Assembly: GCA_951812715.1 (NCBI GenBank)
Contig: OX638323.1
Span: forward strand, 372,001 to 436,000
Direction: 5' to 3'
DNA length: 64,000 bases
Source: an uncultured Pseudohongiella sp.
GTDB lineage: Bacteria > Pseudomonadota > Gammaproteobacteria > Pseudomonadales > Pseudohongiellaceae
In this document: piece by piece, positions 33,690 through 43,141 of the stretch
Layout: every line of letters begins with the position of its first letter
How positions within the stretch are numbered: the stretch's first letter is position 1
Notes under the pieces: generated by a model
The model's input: the letters and a program-made list of their open reading frames with translations, nothing else
Database searches by the model: none
What the model was told of the DNA's origin: nothing
Program-made: the position numbers and the translations under genes

Positions 33690-34019
33690 TCATGCTCCAG
33701 TCCGGCTGCCGCCCCGGCAGTCGGGCGAGGCGGGAATCGTCCTATCCCGCTGTCGCCATTCATCTGGAGTGTACAAGTGAAGCGCCAGCGCATGGATATC
33801 TCCGGCAAGTTCGGCCGACAACAATCGATAGATCAGTCGATGCCTTCCCACCCGATTCATATCGGTAAAACGGGATGAAACGACGGTGAGCCTGAAGTGA
33901 GAATCCGTAGCCGGCCCGCCATGCATATGGCTTTCGTTCAACACTTCAAGAAACGCTGGATCGAGTTCCAGCCGCAATTTTTGCTCAAGAACAGTTTGCA
34001 TGGACATGGAAACCGGCAC
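33690..34019 (-). CDS. bolA: BolA family protein
   Basis: A 109-residue BolA-fold protein. The core has N-E-S-H-M-H-G-G-P followed by S-H-F-(R/K)-L-T-V-V-S and R-V-x-R-H-R-L-I-Y, the standard pattern with the Fe-S/glutaredoxin-contact His. The start may be any of three close Mets (residues 1, 5, 7). BolA proteins work with monothiol glutaredoxins in Fe-S handling and affect cell shape. The C-terminal tail (about 90-109) is unusual and low in conservation. It is 10 bp upstream of the Bax-like gene. Confidence 0.88.
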   Translation of the reverse strand: MPVSMSMQTVLEQKLRLELDPAFLEVLNESHMHGGPATDSHFRLTVVSSRFTDMNRVGRHRLIYRLLSAELAGDIHALALHLYTPDEWRQRDRTIPASPDCRGGSRTGA

Positions 34020-34302
34020 CTCATTTTCCGCGGCGCGCTATATGCCACTGGCCGACTCAGATTCGCGGCGCGCTGCATAACATAACGGGCGGCGCAATAC
34101 GTCGCTTGCGGCCGCGGTCTTACCGCCAGCGCACGAATTATCGCGCGGCGCTAACTATCAAGATTGATCGCCCGGGCGGTTTTTCCCGCGCTCGGCCAAC
34201 GGCATTCATTGTTACTGCCAGTATATTACAATGGCAGAATCGCTCGTGGACATATCGACCACCCGCCGCCAATCTTGACCGGAGTCAATCGATAATCATC
34301 TC

Positions 34303-35154
34303 ATGCCGATTTCCTGGTACCCCGGTCACATGCACAAGGCGCGCAGGGAACTTGGCACGCTGCTGCGCGGCGCCCGGCTCGTGATCGAGGTACTTGACGC
34401 CCGAATTCCAGCCGCGAGTTCCAATCGTCTACTGGCATCGATGCGGGGGGAAACGCCGACAATCCGCATCCTCAACAAGACCGATCTGGCCAACTCCCGC
34501 CTTACGGCCGCCTGGCAAACCCATTTTTCGCGCCTGCGCAACAGCGCCTGCCTTGCCAATGGCAAAGAAGCGCCTGTTGACCGAGGTCGTTTGCTCAAGC
34601 AAATCCGGCGCCTGGGCGGCATTCCAAGCGAGCGCTCGCCAAGTCGGGGCAGCATTGCCATAATCGGTATTCCTAATGTCGGCAAGTCTTCGCTGCTAAA
34701 CTACTTCATCGGCCGCAAACTGGCGCGCACGGGCAATACGCCTAGCATTACCAGAACTCAGCAGTCCGCGCGCTTCGCCGCTGACTGGACCCTGGTCGAC
34801 ACGCCCGGCATGTTGCGGCCCAAACTGGAAGACCAGCAAGCCGCATTGCTCATGGCCAGCGTCGGCAGTATCGGCGCGGCCGCCGCCGATCGTGCGGAAG
34901 TGGCGCAGTTTCTGGCCGGCTGCTTGCTAAGCGGCCACCGGAACGCGCTGATCGAACGTTATCGGCTGAACGAAACCGATAAAACTCCGGAAGCGTTATT
35001 TGATAGGATTGCCGTCGCGCGCGGCGCCCTGAGAAAAGCTGGCGCCGCCGACATCGCGAAAGCCGCGGAAATATTACTTCAGGATTTCCGTTCCGCCAGA
35101 TTGGGCAGAATTTCCCTGGAGTCTCCGCCGGACCCCGATCTCCGGCAAACATGA
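34303..35154 (+). CDS. Ribosome biogenesis GTPase, YlqF/RbgA type
   Basis: A 283-residue circularly permuted GTPase. The G motifs occur in permuted order: N-K-T-D (G4, about 54) first, then G-I-P-N-V-G-K-S-S (G1, about 123), then D-T-P-G (G3, about 167). The N-terminal W-Y-P-G-H-M-x-K-A is diagnostic of YlqF/RbgA, which acts in late 50S subunit assembly. The 283-bp gap upstream (34020-34302), shared with the divergent bolA, holds no gene that I can see. Confidence 0.9.
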   Translation: MPISWYPGHMHKARRELGTLLRGARLVIEVLDARIPAASSNRLLASMRGETPTIRILNKTDLANSRLTAAWQTHFSRLRNSACLANGKEAPVDRGRLLKQIRRLGGIPSERSPSRGSIAIIGIPNVGKSSLLNYFIGRKLARTGNTPSITRTQQSARFAADWTLVDTPGMLRPKLEDQQAALLMASVGSIGAAAADRAEVAQFLAGCLLSGHRNALIERYRLNETDKTPEALFDRIAVARGALRKAGAADIAKAAEILLQDFRSARLGRISLESPPDPDLRQT

Positions 35155-35161
35155 GAGACAA

Positions 35162-38128
35162 ATGAGCAATACCAGTACCCATAATTCCATCGCCGATGAG
35201 GCGCAATCCGCAGCAGCGGCGCATCCGGCCTTCGTCTGGCGCCAGAGCAGCCGCATCGACTCGCTGAATATCGACGTAGAGGAATACGAGCACCGCGCCA
35301 CTGGCGCCTTGCATTATCATCTCGACAGCGCAAGTTCGGAAAATGTGTTTCTGGTAGCGTTTCGAACGGCGCCTATGGATTCTACCGGGGTGGCGCATAT
35401 TCTGGAGCACACCAGTCTTTGCGGCAGCGCGCGGTTTCCGGTACGGGACCCGTTCTTCATGATGACCCGGCGCTCGCTGAATACTTTCATGAACGCCTTT
35501 ACCAGCAGCGACTGGACCGCCTATCCCTTCGCCAGCAAAAATGGAAAAGACTTTAATAATCTATTGCAAGTGTATATGGATGCAGTTTTTTCCCCCAACT
35601 TACACGATCTAGATTTTGCCCAGGAAGGACATCGGCTGGAATTTGCCGAAGCCGACAATCCAGACAGCGAACTGTTGATCAAGGGCGTTGTCTACAACGA
35701 AATGAAAGGCGCCATGAGTTCGCCGACAAGCGTCCTCTGGCATTGCATGTGCCGCTATCTGTTTCCGGAAACCACTTATCATTTCAACAGCGGCGGCGAC
35801 CCGGGCGAGATTCCGAAACTCGGCTACGCGCAATTGCGTGAGTTCCATCGCCGCCATTATCACCCGGGAAATTCGGTCTTTATGACTTTCGGCGATATTC
35901 CGGCGTCAGAACATCAGTCACAATTCGAGAAACTCGCGCTGTCGGGTTTCGAGCAGCTAAATTACAAAATCGATATCGCCGATGAATCCCGCTACCCGGC
36001 GCCGGTTCGAGTGGAAGAGCGATATTACGCCGAAGAAGAAAATATCGAGCGCAAGACCCATGTCGTGCTTGGTTGGCTGCTAGGCCACAGCAGCAAGCTC
36101 GAAGATCAGTTCCGCGCGCAACTGTTGTCCAGCGTGTTGCTCGACAACAGCGCCAGTCCTTTGTTGAGAGCTCTGGAGTCCACCGATCTCGGCGCCGCGC
36201 CGTCGCCGCTTTGTGGTCTCGAATCGTCGAATCGCGAGATGAGTTTCATGGCCGGCCTCGAAGGCTGTGGCGCCAGCGTCACGGAGCAGGTCGAAGCTCT
36301 CATTCTTGGGGCACTCGAACAAGTGGCGCAAGATGGCGTCGCCATGGAACAGGTCGAAGCGGCATTGCATCAACTGGAACTCGAACAGCGCGAGATCACC
36401 GGCGGTTCCTATCCGTACGGCTTGCAACTGATTCTGGCAGGACTGCCCGCGGCAATTCACCGAGGCGATCCTGCCGCCATGCTGAATCTCGATCCGGTAT
36501 TGGCTAAACTGCGGGAGCAGATTCGCGAACCCGCCTTTATTCCAGCATTGGTGCGAGAGCTGTTGCTGGACAATCCACATCGCGTAACTCTCACCCTGAT
36601 TCCTGATCCGGCGCTCGCCGCACGCAAAGCCGAGATCGAGAAGCGCCGGCTAGCCAGCATTCACGCTACGCTGGATGAGGATGAAAAAGCGGCAATCCTG
36701 GCACGGTCGCGTCGCCTGCGGCAAAGGCAGATGCTGGAAGACGATCCAGAGATTCTGCCCAAAGTCGGACTGGCCGATGTGCCGGCGGAAATGTCCGAAC
36801 CAAAGCGGCAATCCCTGGCATTGCCCGGCGGCGATGCTGTCAGCTATTACGCTCAGGGCGCCAATGGTCTGGCATACCAGCAAATAGTCTTCAAGTTGCC
36901 GCGGTTGGAGGATGAACTGCTGGACAGTCTGCAATTGTATGCGGCCTGTCTTGGCGAACTCGGGGTCGGCGCCAGGGATTATGCCCAGGTACAGACCTGG
37001 CAATCGCGCATCAGCGGCGGCGTGGACAGCTTCAGCAGTATTCGGGCGCGCCTGGGCGATGTGCAATCGAATCATGCCCTGTTCAGTATTTCCTCGAACT
37101 GCTTGCTCGACAACCACCGCCCACTATCGGAACTGTTGCGCGCTACCATTGCCGAATTGCGCTTCGATGAAGGCCGCCGGCTGAAGGATCTGATTGAGCA
37201 GATCCAAGCGCGCAAGGAAAACAGCATTACTTCCAAGGGGCACAATCTGGCCATAAGCCTGGCCTGCAGCCGGATGAGTCCGGCCGCCTTGCTGTCACAC
37301 AAAGCCAGCGGCCTGGAAAGCATCCGGCGGCTGCGCGCGCTGGCGCGAGAAATCCCGGAAACCGAAGCGCAGCAGAACTTGTTTGCGCGCTTCTCCGACT
37401 TGCATCGTCGCATCAGCGGCAGCGAACGGCAGTTCCTGCTTATCGCCGAACAGGAACACCAGGATCGGCTGCTCGGCGACCTTGCCACGGTCTGGTCTGG
37501 ATCCACCGCTGGCAGCACACGCGGCGAACTTTCCCTACCGGCCCTGCGCGAGCGCACCTGCGAAGCCTGGACTACCGCCACCACGGTCAATTTTTGCGCC
37601 AAAGCCTGGCCGACGGTTGCGGGCAATCACGAAGACAATCCGGTACTCCATGTGTTGGCCCGCTTCATCAGCAATGGCTTTCTGCATCGGGCCATTCGGG
37701 AACAGGGCGGCGCATATGGCAGCGGCGCGGGCCAAAATTCCAATGCAGCGGTATTCCGCTGCTTTTCTTATCGCGATCCTAGACTGAACGATACCCTGGA
37801 AGATTTCGACCGGGCGCTGGATTGGGTATTGCAGGAGAAACATCAGGGCCGTCAACTGGAAGAAGCAATCCTGGGCGTAATCGCGTCGATGGACAAACCC
37901 TCCTCACCTGCCGGCGAAGCGAAAATCGCTTTCTACGACGGTCTGTTCGGCCGGACCCTGGAGAAACGGCGGGAATTCCGCAAACGGGTACTGGCCACCT
38001 CGCTGAACGATCTGCGATCCGTAACCGAGCGCTATTTCCGGCCCGGCCAGGAAAGTTATGGCATCATCACCAGCCGCGATGCAGTTGAATCCTTGCAACT
38101 TGGCGGCTTGCGCGTCACTAACCTTTAA
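35162..38128 (+). CDS. M16C zinc metallopeptidase, presequence-protease (PreP)-like
   Basis: A 988-residue protein made of two M16-type halves joined by a helical hinge. The inverted zinc motif H-x-x-E-H is His79-Ile-Leu-Glu82-His83 in G-V-A-H-I-L-E-H-T-S-L-C-G-S, and the distal Glu is in N-E-M-K-G-A-M. F-M-N-A-F-T-S-S-D-W-T-A-Y-P-F is the PreP/Cym1 group signature. The length matches the family, which degrades free peptides in an enclosed chamber. Bacterial members lack an obvious signal peptide, as here. The gene begins 7 bp after the GTPase gene and ends at a strong terminator. Confidence 0.9.
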   Translation: MSNTSTHNSIADEAQSAAAAHPAFVWRQSSRIDSLNIDVEEYEHRATGALHYHLDSASSENVFLVAFRTAPMDSTGVAHILEHTSLCGSARFPVRDPFFMMTRRSLNTFMNAFTSSDWTAYPFASKNGKDFNNLLQVYMDAVFSPNLHDLDFAQEGHRLEFAEADNPDSELLIKGVVYNEMKGAMSSPTSVLWHCMCRYLFPETTYHFNSGGDPGEIPKLGYAQLREFHRRHYHPGNSVFMTFGDIPASEHQSQFEKLALSGFEQLNYKIDIADESRYPAPVRVEERYYAEEENIERKTHVVLGWLLGHSSKLEDQFRAQLLSSVLLDNSASPLLRALESTDLGAAPSPLCGLESSNREMSFMAGLEGCGASVTEQVEALILGALEQVAQDGVAMEQVEAALHQLELEQREITGGSYPYGLQLILAGLPAAIHRGDPAAMLNLDPVLAKLREQIREPAFIPALVRELLLDNPHRVTLTLIPDPALAARKAEIEKRRLASIHATLDEDEKAAILARSRRLRQRQMLEDDPEILPKVGLADVPAEMSEPKRQSLALPGGDAVSYYAQGANGLAYQQIVFKLPRLEDELLDSLQLYAACLGELGVGARDYAQVQTWQSRISGGVDSFSSIRARLGDVQSNHALFSISSNCLLDNHRPLSELLRATIAELRFDEGRRLKDLIEQIQARKENSITSKGHNLAISLACSRMSPAALLSHKASGLESIRRLRALAREIPETEAQQNLFARFSDLHRRISGSERQFLLIAEQEHQDRLLGDLATVWSGSTAGSTRGELSLPALRERTCEAWTTATTVNFCAKAWPTVAGNHEDNPVLHVLARFISNGFLHRAIREQGGAYGSGAGQNSNAAVFRCFSYRDPRLNDTLEDFDRALDWVLQEKHQGRQLEEAILGVIASMDKPSSPAGEAKIAFYDGLFGRTLEKRREFRKRVLATSLNDLRSVTERYFRPGQESYGIITSRDAVESLQLGGLRVTNL

Positions 38129-38273
38129 GCCGGGCGTATCGCGCAGGGCTGGTAGAAATTTATTTCCGGCAAGGGGAACTTTTCCAGCGGCCCACAGTCT
38201 CAGCAAGCGTAAGTGGATTGTGTCCGGTTACAGTGGACCTTGATTCATTTATCTCTCCCTTGATAGTATCTTT

Positions 38274-38305
38274 GGCCCGGTACTTGCGTACCGGGCCTTT
38301 TTTTT
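38274..38305 (+). terminator. Rho-independent terminator after the M16C peptidase gene
   Basis: A perfect 10-bp stem GGCCCGGTAC / GTACCGGGCC with a 4-nt loop (TTGC), followed by eight T. It sits 146 bp past the stop codon and should end the RbgA-like/PreP-like transcript. The rest of the 329-bp gap (38129-38457) should carry the promoter of the next operon; I see no other gene in it. Confidence 0.92.
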
Positions 38306-38457
38306 ACGTTCAGTTCAAGCCTCCGGAGTTCGCCGCGAAAGCGCGGAAATCCCTCAGAATTGCAACGATTCAGCCGTTATTTGCATACAACATCAGCGAA
38401 ATTACCTATACTGTTTGAGTAGGCCGCAGTTTTGCGGCCGCGTTGTGAATAAGGCGC

Positions 38458-40233
38458 ATGAAACCTACTGATATCAGCAATCCGGACTACTTCCACAAGG
38501 TGGTCGATTGCCAGTGGGCGTGCCCGGCGCATACGCCGGTGCCGGAGTACATTCGCCTGATCTCCGAGAAACGTTATACCGACGCCTACATGATCAACTG
38601 GGAGTCCAACGTGTTTCCGGGAATTCTCGGGCGCACGTGTGACCGGCCCTGCGAACCCGCCTGCCGCCGCGGCCGGGTGGAGGAACAACCGGTCGCGATC
38701 TGCCGGCTGAAGCGTGTCGCGGCTGATTACAAATCGGATATCAGCGCGCGCCTGCCCCAAATTCCCAAACGAAAGAACGGCAAGCATATCGCCCTGGTCG
38801 GCGCCGGACCCGCTTCGCTGACCGTTGCCCGGGATCTACTGCCATTGGGCTATGAAATCACCCTCTTTGATCGCGACGCCGCGGCCGGGGGCGCCATGCG
38901 CACCCAGATTCCCCGCTTTCGCCTGCCGGTTGAAGTGCTGGAAGAGGAACTGAACTATATCCTGGACATGGGTATCAATTGTCGCTTCGGTTCGGAAATA
39001 ACCAGCATGAAATCGCTGCTGGCGGAAGATTTCGACGCTATTTTCGTCGGCACCGGGGCGCCGTTAGGCAAGGCCTTGAACCTGCCCGGCTTCGAGGAAG
39101 CCGCTTCCAACATCCATACCGGAATCGAATGGCTGGCAAACGTCGCCTTCGAACACATCGATTCAATTGGCGAAACCGTAATCGTCCTCGGCGGCGGCAA
39201 TACCGCCATGGATTGCTGTCGAAGCTCCAAACGGCTTGGCGGCAAGGACGTCAAGGTCGTAGTGCGCAGCGGATTCGATGAAATGAAAGCGTCTCCCTGG
39301 GAAATCGAAGACGCCATGAATGAAGATATTCCCATTCTCAACTTTTGCGTGCCCAAACGTTACCTGCTCAAGGACGGCAAGCTTTGTGGCATGGAATTCG
39401 AAAAAGTGCGTCGGGAATATGACGAAAACGGCCGGCGGCTACTAATCCCCACCGGTGAAGATCCGCTGATCCTGCCATGCGACGATGTGCTTTGCGCGAT
39501 CGGCCAGGATAACGCTTTCCCCTGGATCGAACGCAATCTGGGCATAGAATTTGACCGCTGGGAACTGCCCGTGCTCGACAAGACCACGTTCCGGTCCACC
39601 CACGAGAAAGTGTTTTTCGGCGGCGACGCCGCTCTGGGTCCGGACAATATCATTACCGCGGTGGCGCATGGGCACGCCGCCGCGCTCTCGATTCACCTAC
39701 TGTGCGAAAGCGGGGACGTGAATGACCGCCCCGCCGATCTGACTACGCTGGAAAGCCAGAAAATGGGCATTCATCAATGGTCCTACGATAACGACATCAA
39801 CCATGATGTGCGCTATATCGTGCCGCATGCCGCCAAGGAAAAGACGCTGAATGACATTAACGTCGAAGTGGAACTCGGCTTTGACGAGGATCTCGGTTAC
39901 GCGGAAACCCAGCGCTGCCTGAATTGCGATGTACAGACCGTATTTACCGCCCCGGCCTGCATTGAATGCGATGCCTGCGTAGACATCTGCCCCACCGATT
40001 GCATTAGCTTCACCTCGAACGGAGAAGAGCGGGATTTGCGCCAGCGGCTGCTGGCGCCGGCGGAGAACCTCGAACAGGAACTCTACGTTTCCGACAATCT
40101 CGGCACCGGACGCATCATGGCCAAGAACGAAGATCTCTGCCTGCATTGCGGACTGTGCTCGGAACGCTGTCCAACGTCTGCCTGGGACATGCAGAAATAC
40201 CTCTTCAACACGGCCAAAGCGGTTAACGCATGA
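38458..40233 (+). CDS. GltD-like FAD/NAD(P) oxidoreductase with C-terminal 2x[4Fe-4S] ferredoxin domain
   Basis: A 591-residue electron-transfer protein. The N-terminus has cysteines at 18, 22, 61, 65 and 69, as in the Fe-S domain of GltD/NfnL-type proteins. FAD loop V-G-A-G-P-A-S-L and a second dinucleotide loop L-G-G-G-N-T-A-M-D follow. The C-terminal ferredoxin module has C-I-E-C-D-A-C-V-D-I-C-P and C-L-H-C-G-L-C-S-E-R-C-P, two [4Fe-4S] sites. The stop overlaps the next gene (ATGA). Inferred role: passing electrons between NAD(P)H and the 2-oxoacid:ferredoxin oxidoreductase encoded next. Confidence 0.85.
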   Translation: MKPTDISNPDYFHKVVDCQWACPAHTPVPEYIRLISEKRYTDAYMINWESNVFPGILGRTCDRPCEPACRRGRVEEQPVAICRLKRVAADYKSDISARLPQIPKRKNGKHIALVGAGPASLTVARDLLPLGYEITLFDRDAAAGGAMRTQIPRFRLPVEVLEEELNYILDMGINCRFGSEITSMKSLLAEDFDAIFVGTGAPLGKALNLPGFEEAASNIHTGIEWLANVAFEHIDSIGETVIVLGGGNTAMDCCRSSKRLGGKDVKVVVRSGFDEMKASPWEIEDAMNEDIPILNFCVPKRYLLKDGKLCGMEFEKVRREYDENGRRLLIPTGEDPLILPCDDVLCAIGQDNAFPWIERNLGIEFDRWELPVLDKTTFRSTHEKVFFGGDAALGPDNIITAVAHGHAAALSIHLLCESGDVNDRPADLTTLESQKMGIHQWSYDNDINHDVRYIVPHAAKEKTLNDINVEVELGFDEDLGYAETQRCLNCDVQTVFTAPACIECDACVDICPTDCISFTSNGEERDLRQRLLAPAENLEQELYVSDNLGTGRIMAKNEDLCLHCGLCSERCPTSAWDMQKYLFNTAKAVNA

Positions 40234-42071
40234 GCAAGCGGAAATCGGCAAGAACCTCGCGGAAACTTTCCGGAGTCAATAATTTCGTCGTCAAGTTCGC
40301 GAACGTGAACGGTTCGGGGTCGGCCAGCGCCAATAATCTGTTCGCCAAATCCATCTTTCGCATGGGAGTTCCGGTCAGTCCTCACAATATATTCCCTTCC
40401 AACATCCAGGGCCTGCCTACCTGGTACGAAGTGCGAGTCAACGATAACGGCTACCTCGGGCGCCGGGACGGCGTCGATCTCTTGGTGGCGGTGAACGAGC
40501 AGACCATCGCTCGGGATATCGAATCCGTACTCCCAGACGGTTATGTAATTTACGATTCTTCCAAGCCGCTGACCCCGCTTCGCAAGGATCTGAATTTTCT
40601 GCCGATCCCGCTGAAAGAGATTTGCCTGCGAGAATTCGATCATCCAGGCCAACGCCAGTTGTTTCAGAATATCGTTTACGTGGGCGCGCTGGCGGCGTTC
40701 CTGTCGATTGATTTCGAAATTCTCACGAGCATGATCAGTCAACAGTTCCGCGGCAAGGAAAAGCTTATCCTGCCCAATGTGCACGCGCTGGAACTTGGCT
40801 ATCAATACGCCAAGGATCATTTCGACTGTCCCTTGCCAATCCGTATCAAGGCTTCGCACAAGGCCAAGGGAAAAATTCTCATGGATGGAAATACCGCGAT
40901 CGGGCTGGGCTGCGTGTATGGCGGCGCAACCGTGGCGTCCTGGTATCCGCTGACGCCCTCGACTTCGGCGGTGGACGCCTATGGCAAATTTTGCAAGCGG
41001 ATGCGAATCGATCCCGGCACCGGCAAAAGGAAATTCTCAATCGTGCAGGCGGAAGACGAACTCGCCGCTATCGGCATCGCCATCGGCGCGGGCTGGAACG
41101 GCGCCAGGGCGTTTACCGCATCGAGTGGCCCTGGCGTGTCATTGATGCAGGAATTCCTCGGTCTTGCCTATTTCGCCGAGGTGCCCGTGGTGCTGTTCAA
41201 TATTCAACGCGTGGGGCCTTCCACCGGCATGCCGACGCGTACGCAGCAGGGCGACCTGCTGACCTGTGCGTTCGCCTCTCATGGCGATACCCGGCACGTG
41301 CTGCTGTTTCCCTCGACGCCCAAGGAATGTTTTGAGTTCGCGGCCGCTTCCTTTGACATTGCCGACCGCCTGCAAACTCCAGTTGTAGTGATGAGCGATC
41401 TGGAACTCGGCATGAATGATCACATTTGCGATCCACTGGAGTGGGACGACGCCCGCAAGTACGATCGCGGCAAGGTTCTCAATGCCGAAGAACTTGAGAA
41501 AATCGATAGTTTCGGCCGTTACCTCGATGTCGACGGTGACGGCATTCCCTGGCGCACCTATCCCGGCGCACATCCGGAGAAAGGCAGCTATTTCACTCGC
41601 GGCAGCTCCCATGACGCCATGGCCGCTTATACCGAAGACGGTGATGTCTACGCTGAATTGATGGATCGACTGGCAAGGAAATTCGCCGGCGCGGCGAAGT
41701 ATCTGCCGAAACCGGAAATCCGCTCGGACGGCAACCGGCGCGGCATGATCTATTTTGGCACCACCGCCGGCGCAATGCCCGAAGTCCACGACAAACTCGC
41801 CCGGCAAGGCATAATGCTCGACACCTTGCGTATCAGGTCATTTCCTTTCCACGAGGAGGTTTCCCGCTTTATCGACGAACATGACCTGGTATATGTGATC
41901 GAACAGAATCGCGATGCGCAAATGAAGAGCCTGTTGAAGATCGAATGCAATACCAATGACGAAAAGATGCACTCAATCTTGAGTTACAACGGCGTTGTCA
42001 CCAGCGCCGATAATATCGAATCGGCCATTCTGCGGGATCTCTCCGAAATGTCGAACCTGGCTTCCGCCTGA
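40230..42071 (+). CDS. 2-oxoacid:acceptor oxidoreductase subunit alpha (gamma-alpha fusion)
   Basis: A 613-residue subunit in which the gamma domain (about 1-190) is fused ahead of the alpha domain (about 200-610). V-K-F-A-N-V-N-G-S-G-S-A-S-A-N and G-V-P-V-S-P-H-N-I-F-P-S-N-I-Q-G belong to the gamma part. The N-T-A-I-G-L-G-C-V-Y-G-G-A and W-Y-P-L-T-P-S-T motifs open the pyrimidine-binding alpha part. With the beta subunit it oxidatively decarboxylates a 2-oxoacid to acyl-CoA and reduces ferredoxin or an analogous carrier. Which 2-oxoacid (2-oxoglutarate is common for this fusion) is not fixed by sequence. Confidence 0.9.
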   Translation: MSKRKSARTSRKLSGVNNFVVKFANVNGSGSASANNLFAKSIFRMGVPVSPHNIFPSNIQGLPTWYEVRVNDNGYLGRRDGVDLLVAVNEQTIARDIESVLPDGYVIYDSSKPLTPLRKDLNFLPIPLKEICLREFDHPGQRQLFQNIVYVGALAAFLSIDFEILTSMISQQFRGKEKLILPNVHALELGYQYAKDHFDCPLPIRIKASHKAKGKILMDGNTAIGLGCVYGGATVASWYPLTPSTSAVDAYGKFCKRMRIDPGTGKRKFSIVQAEDELAAIGIAIGAGWNGARAFTASSGPGVSLMQEFLGLAYFAEVPVVLFNIQRVGPSTGMPTRTQQGDLLTCAFASHGDTRHVLLFPSTPKECFEFAAASFDIADRLQTPVVVMSDLELGMNDHICDPLEWDDARKYDRGKVLNAEELEKIDSFGRYLDVDGDGIPWRTYPGAHPEKGSYFTRGSSHDAMAAYTEDGDVYAELMDRLARKFAGAAKYLPKPEIRSDGNRRGMIYFGTTAGAMPEVHDKLARQGIMLDTLRIRSFPFHEEVSRFIDEHDLVYVIEQNRDAQMKSLLKIECNTNDEKMHSILSYNGVVTSADNIESAILRDLSEMSNLASA

Positions 42072-42085
42072 TTGATGATCGAGCC

Positions 42086-43141
42086 ATGAGTTACATAACG
42101 AAACCAAAATTCCATCACCCCCAACTGCGCAAAAACGAGTTGGGTTATACCCGGCGAGACTACGAAGGCACGCTGACTACCTTGTGCGGCGGCTGCGGCC
42201 ACGACTCCATCAGCGCAGCCATAATTCATGCCGTACACGATATGTCGCTGGCGCCACATAAGATCGCCAAGGTATCCGGCATCGGCTGCTCATCCAAGAT
42301 TCCATCCTATTTCCTGGACAGGTCCCATGGCTTCAACTCGGTGCACGGACGCATGCCCTCCATTGCCACGGGCGCCAATCTGGCGAACCGGGAACTGTAT
42401 TACCTGGGAATTTCCGGCGATGGCGATACCGCGTCCATTGGACTCGGGCAGTTTTGCCACATAGTGCGCCGCCGCATCAATATGCTTTATATCGTGGCGA
42501 ACAACGGCACCTATGGCCTTACCAAGGGCCAACTTTCGGCAACCGCGGATCTCGGTTCAAAAACCAAGTCGGGAGAGGAAAGCCAATACGACAATATCGA
42601 CCTGGTCAGTTTGGCGATTGATCTTGGGGCGAGTTTTGTGGGACGTAGCTTTTCTGGAGACAAGGATCAGCTTGTGCCGCTGATTCAGGCGGGTTTGAGT
42701 CATCGGGGTTTTGCCTTTATCGACATCATTTCGCCCTGCGTTACCTTCAACAATACGCCGCTATCCACCCATGGCTACAAGAACACCTGGGAAAACAACG
42801 TAATTCTGAGCGAAATCGATTTCGTGCCGATGCGCAAGGAAATCAGAACCAAATACTCCGCCGGCAAGGAAAAAGAGATTACCTTGCATGACGGTTCGGT
42901 AATTCACTTGCACAAGACCAGCGCCAGCTATGATCCCCATGATCGGGAAAACGCCTTGCACCATGTAAACGAATACAAGAAGCAAGGCAAGATCGCCACC
43001 GGATTGCTATATATCAATCAGGAGCAATCGGATTTGCATGAACTGGCCGACACCGTCGACAAACCCTTTAATCGCCTGAACGAGCATGATCTCTGCCCCG
43101 GCGGCGAAGTGCTTCAGGATATCAACGAAACCTTCATGTAG
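42086..43141 (+). CDS. 2-oxoacid:acceptor oxidoreductase subunit beta (TPP-binding)
   Basis: A 351-residue beta subunit. The opening L-C-G-G-C-G-H-D-S and G-I-G-C-S-S-K-I carry cluster/active-site residues. The thiamine-diphosphate motif runs G-D-G-D-T-A-S-I-G to N-N-G-T-Y-G-L-T-K-G-Q. S-H-G-F-N-S-V-H-G-R-M-P is typical of KorB-like proteins. It follows the alpha subunit by 14 bp and overlaps the convergent djlA stop by 8 bp. The three genes form one operon. Confidence 0.92.
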   Translation: MSYITKPKFHHPQLRKNELGYTRRDYEGTLTTLCGGCGHDSISAAIIHAVHDMSLAPHKIAKVSGIGCSSKIPSYFLDRSHGFNSVHGRMPSIATGANLANRELYYLGISGDGDTASIGLGQFCHIVRRRINMLYIVANNGTYGLTKGQLSATADLGSKTKSGEESQYDNIDLVSLAIDLGASFVGRSFSGDKDQLVPLIQAGLSHRGFAFIDIISPCVTFNNTPLSTHGYKNTWENNVILSEIDFVPMRKEIRTKYSAGKEKEITLHDGSVIHLHKTSASYDPHDRENALHHVNEYKKQGKIATGLLYINQEQSDLHELADTVDKPFNRLNEHDLCPGGEVLQDINETFM

